64,000 nt of DNA from Climacium dendroides. Taxonomy: Eukaryota > Streptophyta > Bryopsida > Hypnales > Climaciaceae. The first letter of the stretch is position 1, and every line of letters starts with the position of its first letter. Positions 11,906 to 24,499 of this stretch are shown piece after piece. The stretch lies in contig OX467084.1 of assembly GCA_950106755.1 (NCBI GenBank), positions 5,394,001-5,458,000 on the forward strand. The letters run 5' to 3'. The position numbers and the translations under genes were made by a program. The notes under the pieces are model-generated. The model searched no databases and had not been told where the DNA came from. It was given only the letters and a program-made list of their open reading frames with translations.

Positions 11906-12868
11906 TGGGAAAGTTGTGCAGTGAATGATTGTGGGATTGATCCTTTGCACCAAGGCATTGGGTGGTGAGCTCGGTGTCCTTGTTTGCCCTCCCACTCTCC
12001 CAGAGGCCCCCAATGACAAAAGACAAGGGTATGTGGTCAGTCCCTCCCCCCACCTCCGAATATGTGATCCGAAGGAATACCTTCAACTTGAACGTATCTG
12101 ACTTCAATTAAAGTTACAGGCAGGCAGGCAGGACAGAAGACTGAGTCCATGGCTGGTATACCTGGCACAAGCACGTCCCCCCTTGTTGAAAGGAGAGGGG
12201 CCTATAACCACTTTTCCAAAATTTCAAAGCTCCGGCCTTTCTTTGTATGCTCTACTATTTGTGAATGAGAATTTTGATTGTATTTGGGGGTTTTTAAGAA
12301 TATTTGATTGCATGCCTTCTGTAAGGTGTAAAAATTTCAAACTTTTTTCTGAAAATTTGAAATTACTACGATTTTTTGAAAAAATAAGTGAGAAAAAAAA
12401 AATTCATATTGAATACTAAATTATGCTTTGAAAATCTGAAAAAAACTATATGTTGGTCCATATTTTGGGAATCACCATATTGTATTGTGTGAAAATATTG
12501 CTATCATCATTCATAGAGTTTTTGGTACCCACACTTCTATACCACTCCTTCCAATAAGTCCAAGAAAATTTGGATGAAAAAAAAATTGTTTTTTCTTTGC
12601 CCCTTGTAGAATTTTTCATATGTCAATCAAGTAATTCGGGTCCTTGACGTCCCTCTAGGATTTAAACCTCCCCCATCAAAACTTCTGGAGGATGGAGGAC
12701 CCAGTGTAGAAAAGAAACCAAGCATAGATAAGAAAATCACATTGAATTGCACCATTATGTAAATGACAAGAAATGGAACTTCAACTGGCAAAAGGATTAG
12801 GTAGTCACACACGGTGCACAATGTGTGCATATGCAAGGTCCTTGAATCAAATTCAAAGTCAAGCATGT
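11906..12868. other. Intergenic DNA, no feature recognised
   Basis: It includes a short CAGG run (12118-12132, ggcaggcaggcagg) and AT-rich sequence. No coding or RNA feature is supported. Confidence 0.4.
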
Positions 12869-13006
12869 CACAGGGAGAACGGGAGGGCGATACCGGGGGG
12901 GGGAGTATGTAACTATACCCCCCAAATTTACTTATTTAAGAAAATTTGGGGGATACAATTACATACCCCGACACCCCCCGGGGTATCGCCTCCCGGTCTC
13001 CCTGTG
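12869..13006. mobile_element. CACTA-like miniature element with 3-bp target duplication TGT
   Basis: Inverted ends begin CACAGGGAGAACGGGAGG on the left and CACAGGGAGACCGGGAGG on the other strand of the right end. They continue through 'cgatacc' and a G/C run. TGT lies directly outside both ends (12866-12868 and 13007-13009). The 138-bp element folds almost fully on itself and has no coding capacity. A 3-bp duplication and CAC ends suit the CACTA superfamily. Confidence 0.7.
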
Positions 13007-13009
13007 TGT

Positions 13010-14170
13010 CTTACTTGGTTAGAGCATTCTCATCAGTTCTCATCAGTTCTGCAAAATTGAACCACAACATGAAGAAGTAGTAGTACGTGAGGCACTTGCC
13101 ACCTCATGAGATGTGGCAATGCACTGAAGCCTCCATGCTCCGCATCAACAAACCCTTAACCCCAAAACGACGACGAGGCCATTTTGTGGCGTTTGGATGG
13201 CTTTGGGATGAGCCATAAAGAGATTGGATGCATTTTTTCATCCGTTTTTTTCATGTTGACCTTTCATGTTGAGTTACAAAGAGAGTCCAATTGAGTTTGT
13301 AGTCTTTCTAGTGTTTATTTTTATGTAATTGAGAAGTTAATAAAAAAAAAAAACGGATCACCAAATATGGTTGTTTTAGTGTCTTTTAGGAAGTTGTTGC
13401 TACTTGCTCTAAATCTGAAATTTCTCCACAAAAATGATGTTTTTTGATTTTGAGCCCAACTAAGAGAATGAAGGTCATCTGCTCTAGTTTCTTACACCTC
13501 TCATAAACCTCCACGCCCTTTATTAAGGTCATAGTCAAAGTTGATTAAGTTGGTGTGAGTATAATATTGCCTGCTATAAAGACCCTCAAATGCTGAGCAA
13601 ATGTAGAAGTGACGGGAAGAATGACACAACTTTTAATATGACATGGTGTTGGTGCGGAGCCTTTTTTGCCAACACATGCATGGCAAGTTAGAAGTGGTAT
13701 TGTCAAGGCCTAAGGTAGTGCACTATAAAACCGCACCTCTCTTTCAAATTGCCCCTATTTTTAGTTAGAGAATGGAGATGAGGTGATTCTTAAATAGACC
13801 ACTTTAGCAATTGAATGCATCGAGGAAAAATTATTCTTCTATTGCAAGAGTCAATTAGTGTCTTTGATTTCTATACATCTCTTTACAAGTTGCAAGTGGA
13901 TGGATTTTGGTAGACCTATGGTCACAAATAGGTGCCTATGCCCTAAACCACTTGTGTTAAGTTCCACATCTATTTTTCTTTCTTTGAAAAATGATACAAA
14001 AATATTTCTATCCACAAAAACCTATGAAAAAGGCAAATCAGCCCTTAAATGGTTGTTTTTAGAGCATACTACCTGAGTATCAAGATTGGTGGCAATGATC
14101 TTACCTCAAAGTGCAAGATATAAATGCAAAACCAAGCACATAGGATGAACAATTTTTGTTGTGAAACAAA
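13010..14170. other. Intergenic DNA, no feature recognised
   Basis: No gene family, RNA gene or clear repeat is seen. Composition is moderately AT-rich with scattered short open frames. Confidence 0.4.
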
Positions 14171-14174
14171 TAAC

Positions 14175-14455
14175 AACCCCCCAAATGTGCCGTTAACCCA
14201 AAACCACCATCATCACTATGTGAACATTTCCAAAATCAATATGTACCTATGTGAAAAAAAATGATTTCAAAACATCTATCAAAAAATTGAACCTTAATAA
14301 CTTCTGCATACATTTGGTGTGTTGGAACCTCCTTTCACTTGTCAACAAGAAAATATGAAAATTTGACTTACTACTACTTGATGAGTAAGATAAGAATAGT
14401 AACTGGGCCCGGTAGCAAAACGTGACGTTTTGAGGCGCCCACCTTATGTTTGCCA
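14175..14455. repeat. Dispersed repeat, family K copy 1
   Basis: Ordered blocks are shared with 18817-19045 and 52159-52410: ccatcatcact, atatgtacctatgtg, ttggaacctcctttcactt, and a right part naming 'cggtagcaaa...gtgacg'. In the copy at 52159 the ends are inverted around gtacacccaaa, so this may be a DNA transposon derivative. Confidence 0.7.
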
Positions 14456-15096
14456 AACAAGGGAATGCGCACTGACCACTTGGTTAATTCCGGTCTAGTT
14501 CAAAGGGCAAGTTTTTTTTTTTTTTTTTTAATATGACGAGCTGCTTTCTAGAACAAAGAGTTTGTAAAACCCCCAAAGCAGCAACGGCATTTATTTCAAA
14601 ATACCCAACGCAGCAACTGTAATCCATTTTTCAAAAACGCCTTTGCTTCTTCACCAACTAAGTTAAACCAGCTGCTACGGCTACTGTGAGGATGGAGCTA
14701 AACTGAATGGATCAGAGGGTTCATTGCAGAGTGCAACTCCTTAGTAAATTGCCCAGGGATGATGATGTAATAAAAATCAATACTCTTCCCTCACTATGAT
14801 AGTACGTAGAAAATTTGCTTGAACAGACCATGCTCCAAGACTCGCAGTTGGTCTCACTCAATTTCATGTGACAAGTTAGTAGACCCAATTCTAAGCTAGT
14901 CTTGAAGCTTCATTTCTTCATGAGCGGATTGAAGCGAAATACAGGACTCCGATCACGAAGTGTAAACGAGCCTGCAAGCATCACCCTTCCTACTCCAGTA
15001 GACTAGTTCCTAACCTATTTCATGGGGGTTCAATTTGTATCTCTTTGATCACACCTAGTTGACGTCGGTGGGTCTCTCATTCCAAATCTGATTTCA

Positions 15097-15761
15097 AATT
15101 TTCCACATGCGGTACAGTAAATAGAATAGCTGTGCGTTTTGGGGGGGAAATGCTCCATCGATCAGTTCGATGCATCCCTAGGTGAGTTACTGTACAGTAC
15201 GAGGACCTGATCTTGCTGCTTCGAGATGAGCACGGAGATAATAAGATCCTGAAGCTAGACAGTACGTCTACGTAACTTCGTGGCATTCCTGTTTAGAATG
15301 AGCGTGGCAACTTGGGTGCGCGGGGGTAAGGTATAAATGCACTTGCTCACATGCAAAGTATGCGACGTCCCACATTCTTCCCCTCCCTCACCACAGCTCC
15401 ACTCTGGCTCCTTCGGGAACCTTAATGCTGTAAGCTAAACTTAGTTGGGATTCGGATTCGTTCTAGTCGCAATGAAGTCCCGACTTTAACTTAGTTGGAG
15501 TCCACTGGATTCGTAGTCAAGTCTCAAGTGGAACCCAACTGGCGACTTGGACCTCACTCTACAGTCGATACTGCCGGCACGCAGCGAAATAATGAACAGT
15601 CAAGACTGCTGGTTTGGGCTTCAAGTTGGTTGCTTCTCTCTCATTTGCAGCGGGATTTTCTTTTCTTTTCATTTGTGCAACACCCCACCCCCCCAAAAAT
15701 AAAAAACGAAAAAAAATAATGAGGAACAGTTTTCTATTTACTGTACCACATGTGGAAAATT
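15097..15761. repeat. 30-bp inverted repeat pair around 605 bp
   Basis: Positions 15097-15126 (TTCCACATGCGGTACAGTAA within) and 15732-15761 are reverse complements with one mismatch in 30. No flanking duplication is visible. The interior has a higher GC content than its surroundings but no gene that I recognise. It could be a transposon with internal ends or a chance relic of an inversion. Confidence 0.6.
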
Positions 15762-16789
15762 ATGATTATGAAGTATATTGGAAACGTGAGTTTTTGAAAA
15801 CGTGGGCGGGAACTTTGGGAAGTAGTACCTTAAGTGAAGTACCTGTTCTTACTTCATATTGCCAACTTCAATAATTCAATTGTCAACGAAGTTAATAATA
15901 ACTTCGATTCGGTATCACCAAAACTAAATTGGGCAGCTATCAATTCACTCTGTAGTCTGTACGTTAAAGTATGAATTCAACCTTTCCAATCAATTCGGGG
16001 AACCACATTGAGTTGGATCCCCTTTTTTCTTTAATAATAGAATTTATCTCACCATCTTTTCCAAAGTGGAAAAAAAAGGCTGCTTTCAATCTCTTCATGG
16101 AGCCGTGAGTGAGCTGGATATTTAACACTTTTCATTTGCAAACCACAGCAGCTGCAAACTCTTCAGCTGCTCAGGGAGTGAGTCTTGGCGGTGGTGCCAG
16201 GGGCTGGTTTTTCAAAAGCACTCTTAACCCTTGAGCGCGCATTGGATAATCACAAAACTCCCAGCCAAGACCACCTTCCATTCGGATTCCTCTCGCAAGT
16301 GATGAAATGACATTCACCAAACTTAGACATTGAAATCGGTGGAAACTTTCAGCCTCAAGCTCTAGGGAAAATATTGAAATATTAAAACTTGTAATGGTCA
16401 AAGAGGAGTTGACATTGTATGGGGTCCTAAATTTTGGGAGGTCCTAAATTTGGATGAGTGCAGTGTTTGGACGAGGTGCAATTACGCACAAGCTGGTCAC
16501 CTTTGAAGTCCATCAGGAAAAATCTGAACCCTCTAGAAGGCCGTTAAGGTTTTGATTTTCGGCATGCTGCAATGCAAGATTGCAAGTACATGATTTTAAA
16601 AAAAAAAAAAATTAGTTAATTAAAAATTTTGAAAAAAATATTATAAAATACTAAAACCTGATGTGGTGATGACGTGGCGATGATGTGGCACCAGTAGTGC
16701 CACATCAACTGCTGTCATTAAAAAATTTAAAAAAATTTAAAAAAAATTCATTTCCTCTGTAATTGCACCAGGGAAGTTCAAAACTCGTG

Positions 16790-17006
16790 GCCTTTTGGAG
16801 GCCTGAAATTTTTTGTAATGATTTGTTTTGGTACCATGTAAATTGTTGACTTAAAAATTACAAAAGCACTCATTGGAAGTCAAACTAGTGTAGAAGAATT
16901 CCTTTTTCATACAAAATTTGGAGGGTGAATAGTTGCACTTCTAACTTGCACGGAGAGATTCTTTGTCATTCATTGGCTTGAAAATGTCCTCAATGTCCTT
17001 TATGGG
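16790..17006 (-). repeat. TTAA-type short element, family A copy 2
   Basis: It is the reverse orientation of the copy at 107-623 and follows 31602-31820 in order (gtaccatgtaaat, cattggaagtcaaact, gtgaatagttgcactt). The right end TTTATGGG abuts TTAA at 17007-17010. The left end is not clear. Confidence 0.65.
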
Positions 17007-17010
17007 TTAA

Positions 17011-18816
17011 GGTAAATCAGGTTATGATAAGCATGATGATTGGTTTGCCCTATTGGTATTATTGAAAAAGTATCATGTATTACTGCATGACTAACATACA
17101 TTAATACATAAGGAATGGGGAGAACAATTGAAATTTTATTTTTTTACAAAGTATGAATTTGTTATGAATTTTTGAAGTGTGCCTCCCTAATGGATCCCAA
17201 AGAGTCTCTAGAATACCCCACAACCGTCAAAAAGTGTATCCATTGGTTATAACATGGTTATAATATGAAGGCCTAAAAAAGAGACTTTATACTACGAGTT
17301 TATATTTAAAAGATGGAAGTTTCTATTGCAATCACTAATCACTCCATCACCATCATTCATGACATTGATTGTGATCATTAACTCAATTTAATGTAGTCCA
17401 AATATCATTTATTGAAAAAGTATCATGTATTAATTTGACTAACATGGATCATTGTCTATATGTTTGTCATTTATGTCTATCAATGTTCATCGTGTGCACT
17501 TTGTTTGTCATAAGTTGGTTTATGTTAATAGTAATTGACTTTCATCAAAAGTCCAAATTGATCAAGATCTTCCTATGTTTAATTTTGTAAATCCTTAAAA
17601 AACTTTCTAATGATACTAGAGTTAACTGTAAAGTGTGTGCCAAAGTTTGAAAAAAATACAACACGAAACTCCTTGAAGTACCCAAATTTGGTTTCATGGA
17701 GTTTGATGTTGTATTACATTGGTACCAAGGCCCTTTTTTTTGGCTTTCTAGTGCCAGATAGCACCAAAAGAAATAATTTGGCTAAAAAATGCCCCCCCAA
17801 ATGCCAACAAACTTAGATGAAATCACCAAAATACTTCAAATTTTTAAAAAAGAAATCTTGGATGAAATTACCAAATTGTGGATGAAAACTAAATTATAGA
17901 GATGTGATATGTACTAACGTGATATTTTTTTTAATCCGATATGTGAATGAATGTTGAAATTTGGAGTACCACAATAACATTTTATATTGCCACTTTGGCA
18001 CTTCTTAAAAAAATAAAAATAAAAATAAAAACCGTGGTTGGTACTACTCGTAGTTAAACCTTCCATTGACATCCATTTTACAAATTGCCCTAAGGTTCAC
18101 TTTACGCTTAACTCTAAACCCCTAAGTGTTGAGACTATATTTGCCAAAATTCATACCCTTCTCAATTCATTCCAATCAAACTATCATGTAAAATGAGATT
18201 CACATAAATTGATTGTACCAATTGATAGTAGAGATAGGGCCGGAGCCATAGGGAAAAGGACACATCCTTTTATTGTACTGTTAAAAAGATTATAATGGTC
18301 AAACAAGGAGATCTTTGAGTTTTGAGAGGCCATATTTGAGGCACTGGGACGCGCAGGGGTTAATTCCTAATTTCAAATCAATCATTCATTGGTTTGATTT
18401 AATTTACCGGGCCATTTGCCGTGATCCAGTGGTGATGCCCTAGAAGCCCCCCCCCCAAACCTTATCTCGTGAAGCGGATGTGGTTTTGAAAATAGCGGTG
18501 CTCTCCAATAATGTAAGAACGATACTGTATGCCGAGTCCCTATTGGTCGTGGTGCTTTTTAATTTTAATTTTTTGAAACACAAGACTACTGCTACAAACT
18601 TAAAAAAGAATGTGGTATTATACTAACCAGCTGTTAATGATGAGTCATCCGTATTTGAATTCAACAACGTGGAATAACGGCTTAAAAAAGCTTCGGTTCG
18701 GTATTAGCTTCGGAAAGGAAATTACCTGCCCCACACCTGAGGCTCGGACACCCGAGGCACAGGAGACTGCATTCTTCGGTTTTATTTTGGGGGAAAAGGG
18801 CCTTGGAATCACCGTC
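17011..18816. other. Intergenic DNA, no feature recognised
   Basis: The phrase 'gaaaaagtatcatgtatta' occurs twice, near 17065 and 17413. Positions 18340-18800 are less AT-rich. No coding, RNA or complete mobile feature is supported. Confidence 0.4.
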
Positions 18817-19045
18817 TAAAATCGCCATCATCACTCTATGTAGTACATCTTCAAAATGAATATGTACCTATGTGGAAGAAACAATTGTAGATCATCTACA
18901 AAAAAAAAATTTGACTCTTTATAGCTTCTATTTAAGGTATTGAAATGTCGTGGTTGTGTTGGAACCTCGTTTCACTTGAAAGTATAAATTTTGATTAATC
19001 TAATAATAGTAAATACGAGGTTCCAATGCAAAATTGGTAGTCTGG
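18817..19045. repeat. Dispersed repeat, family K copy 2
   Basis: It aligns in order with 14175-14455 and 52159-52410 (gccatcatcactctatgt, aatatgtacctatgtgg, gttggaacctcgtttcactt). The right end is diverged or truncated. Confidence 0.65.
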
Positions 19046-19229
19046 ATGGTGTCCACCTTATTCAAAGGGTCCCCACCCAATTCGGCCCCTGTTGTGGGGG
19101 CCCATTGTACCCTCTTTGCATTCTAACTAATGTAGTCAATCTCTTAGGATTGAATGACTGTTGAACATACGCACATGATCTCAAGTAGATATGTATGAAG
19201 TTATTATTAAACGAATATTCTTCAAATTT

Positions 19230-19560
19230 GAACACAAGGTGTGAGCATGTACCTCCTTAGAAGAAATACATAATTTTTTATTAGGTGCATGGATAAAAAA
19301 AATATCCTACTTTGAACTTTTTGGGCAATTCAAGCAACTTCCAACAATAAGTGCAAAATTTCTCCTATAATTTTTGAAATTTGGCAAGTATATAACTTAC
19401 ATGATACAAGATGCACATGTCAAAAACAAAATCCATGTATAGTATAAAAATCTCACTTAGAAAGAATTAAAGTTGTTGGTCTACTTAGCTAAGATAAAAA
19501 AAATTCTTATAACTTTCAATCTATGTGACAAAAATTCTTATAACATGTGGGCAAAGGTTC
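19230..19560 (+). repeat. Dispersed repeat related to element D
   Basis: It shares ordered blocks with 1600-1800: 'ggcaagtatataacttacatgat', 'gtcaaaaac', 'catgtatagtataaaaatctcactt' and 'gttgttgg' have close matches. Ends are not defined. Confidence 0.55.
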
Positions 19561-19569
19561 CTTTATTAT

Positions 19570-21300
19570 CTCGGGAGGTGCACTTAGTTTTACTACAACA
19601 AACCACATGTGAACAAGTGGTTTCTAATAAACTATGATTTTAACTTCAAATTTTGAGCATTGTTTACTAATGACTATAGGATTCTACTCCAAAAATTTCA
19701 AACTCAAATAAAATATGAAATGATTTCTAGAAGAGGTTAAAAACGCACTAAAATGACATGTTTTTTAACTCAAATATTTTTAGAGAACACATTTAGATGA
19801 CCATTGCATCAATATTCAACTCAAAATGAACTTTCAATAAAGAATTATTTTTAGGAATTTTTTGTTCATTTAAAAAAAATCTTATATAATATAGGGGTAT
19901 GAAAGTTATTTTTCAATTCTACATTGTATCTTTTTACTTTGAAAATTTATAACTAATTATTATTAACAAATAAAAATATCAATAATTCAAAACATAAACT
20001 TTCAAAGTAGAAAAATCTATTCATATTTTTTTTAATTTAATTTTATTTAAAATTCAAAAAATATATAGGGGGTCCAAAGTTTTGTTCACATATGATTTTT
20101 AATGGATGCTCTAAGTGCCCCCCCCCCCGAGTTTATTATTCATCATTCGAAGGGACACTTCTGGATCACCGTTGCAAACATGCATGATGTCCTAAAACCA
20201 CAATTGAATCCCAAAGGACAAGAATTGTCTATAAGTGACAACAATGGGAACCAATATGTTTTTGTTTTGACCACCTATAATGTGCGTGCAAAATGAGTTG
20301 ATTGATATAAATTACATTTATGAAAAATTCTTGAATTTGCAAGTCTATTGCATCAATTTAATTGTGAAACCAATTAGTCTAAACACGTGCAATGACCAAA
20401 GGCTCCACAATGGGTATGTATACCTTAATATATGCCTTACATTCCAAAATTGACTTTAGCAACAATGATTCATACATCTAGCACAACATTTTCCACTTGT
20501 TAGAATACCCTTCCTAAAGAGAAATGGTACTCAACCAACACTTTTTATTTGCAATTTTATAAAGTTAGCCCTTAAAGGACATTGTAAGCCTTTTGGGCAT
20601 TTCAAAAGCCAAAACTCAACTTTTTACATACATCTTAATTTTAAAATATTTCTAAACTATTTAAGAAAATGTAACTTTAATAAAGTCTATTTTTTACTCC
20701 ATTTGAATTTTTCTGAAAATTGTCAAAATTTTAATTTTTGTGATACTTTGAAGATAGCATCTTGAAAGCTCAAAACACACCACTTCTAAACATTTTCTAT
20801 CAAATTTCTCTTGATGATTGTCCAAAAGGTATACCAATTACACCATGTTGTTTGCCACTTGACTATCATAACTTTAGTCTTTGAAATACCCCATTTTTAA
20901 TGACAAATATAAACAAATATTAATATTCCTATAACTAGTTCCTATTACTTTCCTTTTGCAAATTTTATATCTATCCTTTGTTATCAAAACTTGAACTATC
21001 AAAACTCTACAATAGTTTTTTGTTGTTTTTGTTTTTGTTTTTTTTTCCATTTTTTCATTTTTTTTTTCATTTTTCATTTTTTCATTTTTTTCTCGGCCAG
21101 CGTTTTCTCCGACTCAAAGCCCCCCTTCCAGACCTCATTTTTTTCCTAATGATTTGCAAAATTCATATCTATCTTTTGTAGTTGAACTACAGACTCTACA
21201 ACAGACACACCCATATGCCTACATATAACAAAAACCATATACTGATTGCATGCCAAGTCAAGAAGCAACTGAAATTCTTTGAAAAACTCTCACTCATGCT
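19570..21300. other. AT-rich intergenic DNA, no feature recognised
   Basis: It has long A/T runs, a C run at 20120-20128 and a T-rich tract at 21018-21090 just downstream of the BTB gene's stop codon. No gene is supported. Confidence 0.4.
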
Positions 21301-21301
21301 C

Positions 21302-22822
21302 TCATGTACCCATAGAATCAGAGCCACCCCCCTCCACTTCCACTTTCGCATCAGCTTGCAGCAATGCATCCTCTTGAGCTGCTGGCCAGTTTCTCTTCAT
21401 TAGAGCAATGAGCGAGTTTCTGCAGATGAATCTTTGGGAGAAAATAGTGCTCCGCTGCAAGAGCTCCAGCTGCTGCTGCAATGACAAAGTCAGAAACACA
21501 CCTTCTAGAGCTTTTCGAAACTCCCCCGTGACAAGGATGACATTTTCTGTGTCCAGATTAAATATACGGTCCAGGCACTGCCATCTCTCGATCAGTAAAA
21601 CTCGATCTGGAATTTCCAACAGCAGGCCTCCCGCGACCACCTCTTCGAACATGAATATCATAACCTTACAAAACCGTAGTCCAACGTTTCTCGAAGCTGG
21701 TTGGCTAAAATCAACACTCCCGGCTGCAAGAATTATTGCCACGAACAACTCCAAATGCAGCAAGCACTTGATCACTTCTTCAGCCACTTGCGTCTTCAAT
21801 AAGAGCTCCAGTGCCCAACAGAGTGCCTTCAGTTTTCTTCTGAAGTCAGAAACATGGTCATCTTCAATCTTAATGCCCACCGAAGTTTCTCCCCAAAGGT
21901 CTTCAGAGGTGGCATGCTTGCGACAGTCTTCATGGAAAGTCTGGAGCATTTCCTTCACTTCCTTGCTGACAATCGTGACCACGTCGTCCTCAAAAGCAGA
22001 ATCTATTTCGCTTTGGCGAATGTAATAAAACAAGTCCTCGAAAAAAGATTGAGCAATGAGGAATCTCTCTCTATGCACACTTTCGTCTTGACGCAAAGCA
22101 ATACGTAAGCTGTGCGCAATCTGGTCGCTCAACAGTTTCTTACGAGAATCCTCGTTGCCATCTTCGCCGATCTCCAACCGAGCGACCAGACCCCCGGCCT
22201 CGCTACGAGGGAAATCTGGGGATGATGAGAAGTGTCGAATCCTGAGCTCATCCTCCTCAGACCAAGGTATGGTTGACAAATACCGACAAATGGAGCTCAC
22301 CAATTTGTGGAAATCGATCTGAGACGCGACTCGCAGGAGCTCCAGACTGGATCTGACGTCCTTGAAGTTTTTGCGGAGAGGCTTGTACATGCGGGAAAAG
22401 CAGTCTGTGTAAGTTGCAACTTGCAGCCCGTGGGTGAGCTCCAGACAGAATTCCAAGGAAGGTGGTGATGGATTTGCATCTGGGTGTGTCCATCTCTCGC
22501 TTAAGCACGCTTGGAAGTAGTTGCTGTGTTCATTCAACCGAGTGGAGTGCACCTTCAAGACTGCGAAGGGCTCTCGGCTGCGAAGGTTGTCCACTTCTAG
22601 TTCGCTGGGGACGAGGCGAATGGAAACATCCTGACCTGCGTTTCTTCCGCCACACCACACTGTCATTGGAAATTGTTGTTCATCCATTTGTGAGGGTGCT
22701 GAATTCCCGACGTGACCTAGACACATGCACAAACGACACAAGTTATCAATTTCGTCAGTTATTTGACAATATTTCGTTACTTTGCCGCCGTGCAAGACGT
22801 GCAACGTGAAACCAGAATCCAT
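21302..22822 (-). CDS. BTB/POZ domain protein, plant At3g05675-like group
   Basis: A single exon gives 506 aa from the ATG at 22820-22822 to TGA at 21302-21304. Residues about 52-180 fit a BTB fold: MTVWCGG, VSIRLV, then VLKVHSTRLNEHSNYFQACL, the usual 'contents kept inside until ... Y F' segment. The family-typical CxYLxxIPWSEEDE follows at 179-192. The C-terminal 300 residues are helical, Leu-rich and without another domain I recognise (for example LCWALELLLK). BTB proteins of this kind are usually adaptors for CUL3 ubiquitin ligases; that role is not shown for this group and is an inference. The intron-free structure matches several land-plant members. An alternative 8-residue longer frame starts with a non-ATG codon, so I rejected it. 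Confidence 0.85.
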   Translation of the reverse strand: MDSGFTLHVLHGGKVTKYCQITDEIDNLCRLCMCLGHVGNSAPSQMDEQQFPMTVWCGGRNAGQDVSIRLVPSELEVDNLRSREPFAVLKVHSTRLNEHSNYFQACLSERWTHPDANPSPPSLEFCLELTHGLQVATYTDCFSRMYKPLRKNFKDVRSSLELLRVASQIDFHKLVSSICRYLSTIPWSEEDELRIRHFSSSPDFPRSEAGGLVARLEIGEDGNEDSRKKLLSDQIAHSLRIALRQDESVHRERFLIAQSFFEDLFYYIRQSEIDSAFEDDVVTIVSKEVKEMLQTFHEDCRKHATSEDLWGETSVGIKIEDDHVSDFRRKLKALCWALELLLKTQVAEEVIKCLLHLELFVAIILAAGSVDFSQPASRNVGLRFCKVMIFMFEEVVAGGLLLEIPDRVLLIERWQCLDRIFNLDTENVILVTGEFRKALEGVFLTLSLQQQLELLQRSTIFSQRFICRNSLIALMKRNWPAAQEDALLQADAKVEVEGGGSDSMGT

Positions 22823-23388
22823 ACTTGTTGCAGTTTGTGGCCTCAAAAGTACTTAGACTTTACAGGAGATATAGGTTACAGTTTACAATTTTCAACTTGT
22901 AGAATATTGTCAATTTAATGAATTTAACAATCTATAACATTGTTACTTTTCCAACTGTAGAGGACTGATGCTAAATCATTACAACAATACATATTTTGGC
23001 CCTTTGAAACACCCTATTTCAATGAATTCTTATGACGATAATCAGTGTAAGAGAACATAGTGTAAGAGAACATAATATGGATCGACACATAGCTTAAATC
23101 TATCCCACATGTAGACTATGCACGTCCTTGTTCATTTGTATTGATTTCTCAACCACGTCTAAATTGAAGACAACGAGAAGGAAAAATACCGTGAAGTAAA
23201 CAATACTTTGCGGTGCTAAGTTTTTTGGGGTTAAATCGGCTGAAGATAATTGAAGGATCAATGTAGGTAAGTACAAGTCAAGAACTATTGTAGGTGAGGT
23301 TACCACTGAAAGCTTTCTAAAGGGACTTGTAAAAACAATTAAAACAAATGAGGAAGGATTGATGAAGCTTTTGTTCTTATAGTTCTGA
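22823..23388. other. Upstream DNA of the BTB gene
   Basis: This is the likely promoter and leader of the minus-strand BTB gene. There is an 18-bp direct repeat-like phrase 'gtgtaagagaacata' twice (23046-23072). No core promoter element can be named with confidence. Confidence 0.3.
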
Positions 23389-23531
23389 AGTGGATTACTA
23401 CCGAGGCAACAAATGTTCTTGCAATGTGAATTGAATTACTACCGAAGAAGCAAATGTTCTTGCAACGTGATGTGGATTACTACCAAGGCAAGTACTTTTC
23501 TAGTCTAAAGTGGATTACTACCGAGGCAACA
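23389..23531. repeat. Imperfect tandem repeat, four units of about 40 bp
   Basis: The phrase TGGATTACTACCGAGGCAA or a close variant starts at 23391, 23432, 23472 and 23511. The linkers share 'caaatgttcttgcaa'. It is non-coding. Confidence 0.85.
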
Positions 23532-24264
23532 ATTTAGGGCTACTAGTATTATGAGAATAGTCATGAACAAATTAATCAGGTTTGGAAAATGCATTGAATG
23601 TCATAAGCTGTGGCAACCAAGCTATTGTAAATCTTGATAATCAAATATATATAGGTAATTAGGCACTATTCACTTATATAGTTATATATGCCAATTGCAA
23701 ATATGGGTGTGCCAATTTGCAAATACATCCCAACTATGAGTTGCTTGAATATGAGGTTGATAGAAAAATCTGTTAATTTGTTCAAGTGATGCAATATATA
23801 TATATATATATATACATCAATCAGTCATTATTAATATCGGTATACATGCAAGTTTGGTGCCTAAAGGTTCACTATTATAATTTACACATTGTGTGTTTAA
23901 GTGTTGAAGATGTGGATTTGAATTGGACTTACAAGTTAAGGATTCTTGTTAATAATGGTCATCTATTATTGATACCCAATGGTTACCATACAAAATGATT
24001 CATTTAAACTCAATGCAATTACAATTAATTATATTCCATAAGATAATCTTAAATTGTTCAAAGTATTTTGAACAACTTGTTGCGAAGGTACATTGAGCTT
24101 TATACAAACCATTTTGATCAAGTCGTTAAAGCAAAGGGGTCAAGCCATTGCATTGTTGCAAGGACATTGGCTCAAAAAATTATTGGGTTGATGCATGGAA
24201 TGATAGAGTATCCGGTTGCATATATATCTATATATCTCTCTATATATATAAATAAAAGTTCAAA

Positions 24265-24475
24265 TTTTTATTTCTTAAAAAAATGATTTTTTTGAGTTGC
24301 CCACCAAGTATTAAAAATTACATATGTAGTCAAAAGTTATGAAAATTGTTGGGCCTTAAAGCTACTCTTTAAGTGTGAAAATTTCAAAAAAAAAATCAAA
24401 ATTTTGTACATAATGAACTGTCCCAATGGCTATATTACCAAAAAATGTAGGTGGCATATTAGGGGTCCCGAGAGG
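24265..24475 (-). repeat. Partial arm of family B
   Basis: It matches the right arm of the palindrome at 10948-11311 and positions 47330-47550 (cccaccaagtattaaaa, gtcaaaagttatgaaaattgttgggcctt, then ATTAGGGG). Confidence 0.7.
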
Positions 24476-24499
24476 GATCTATTTGATTTCTTGCATGGT

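Noticed and set aside
11547..12107. 186-aa minus-strand open frame and its overlapping neighbours
   Set aside because: The protein is only the translated minisatellite (a repeated tract rich in Asn, Pro and Gln/Lys) with no family match. Several frames on both strands stay open for the same reason.
22700..22780. Possible 64-bp intron near the BTB start (a gtaacg...tctag pair)
   Set aside because: Removing it shifts the frame and destroys the open reading frame that continues into the BTB domain.
22823..22846. Eight-residue longer N-terminus for the BTB protein
   Set aside because: The longer frame begins at TTG. The first ATG is at 22820-22822.
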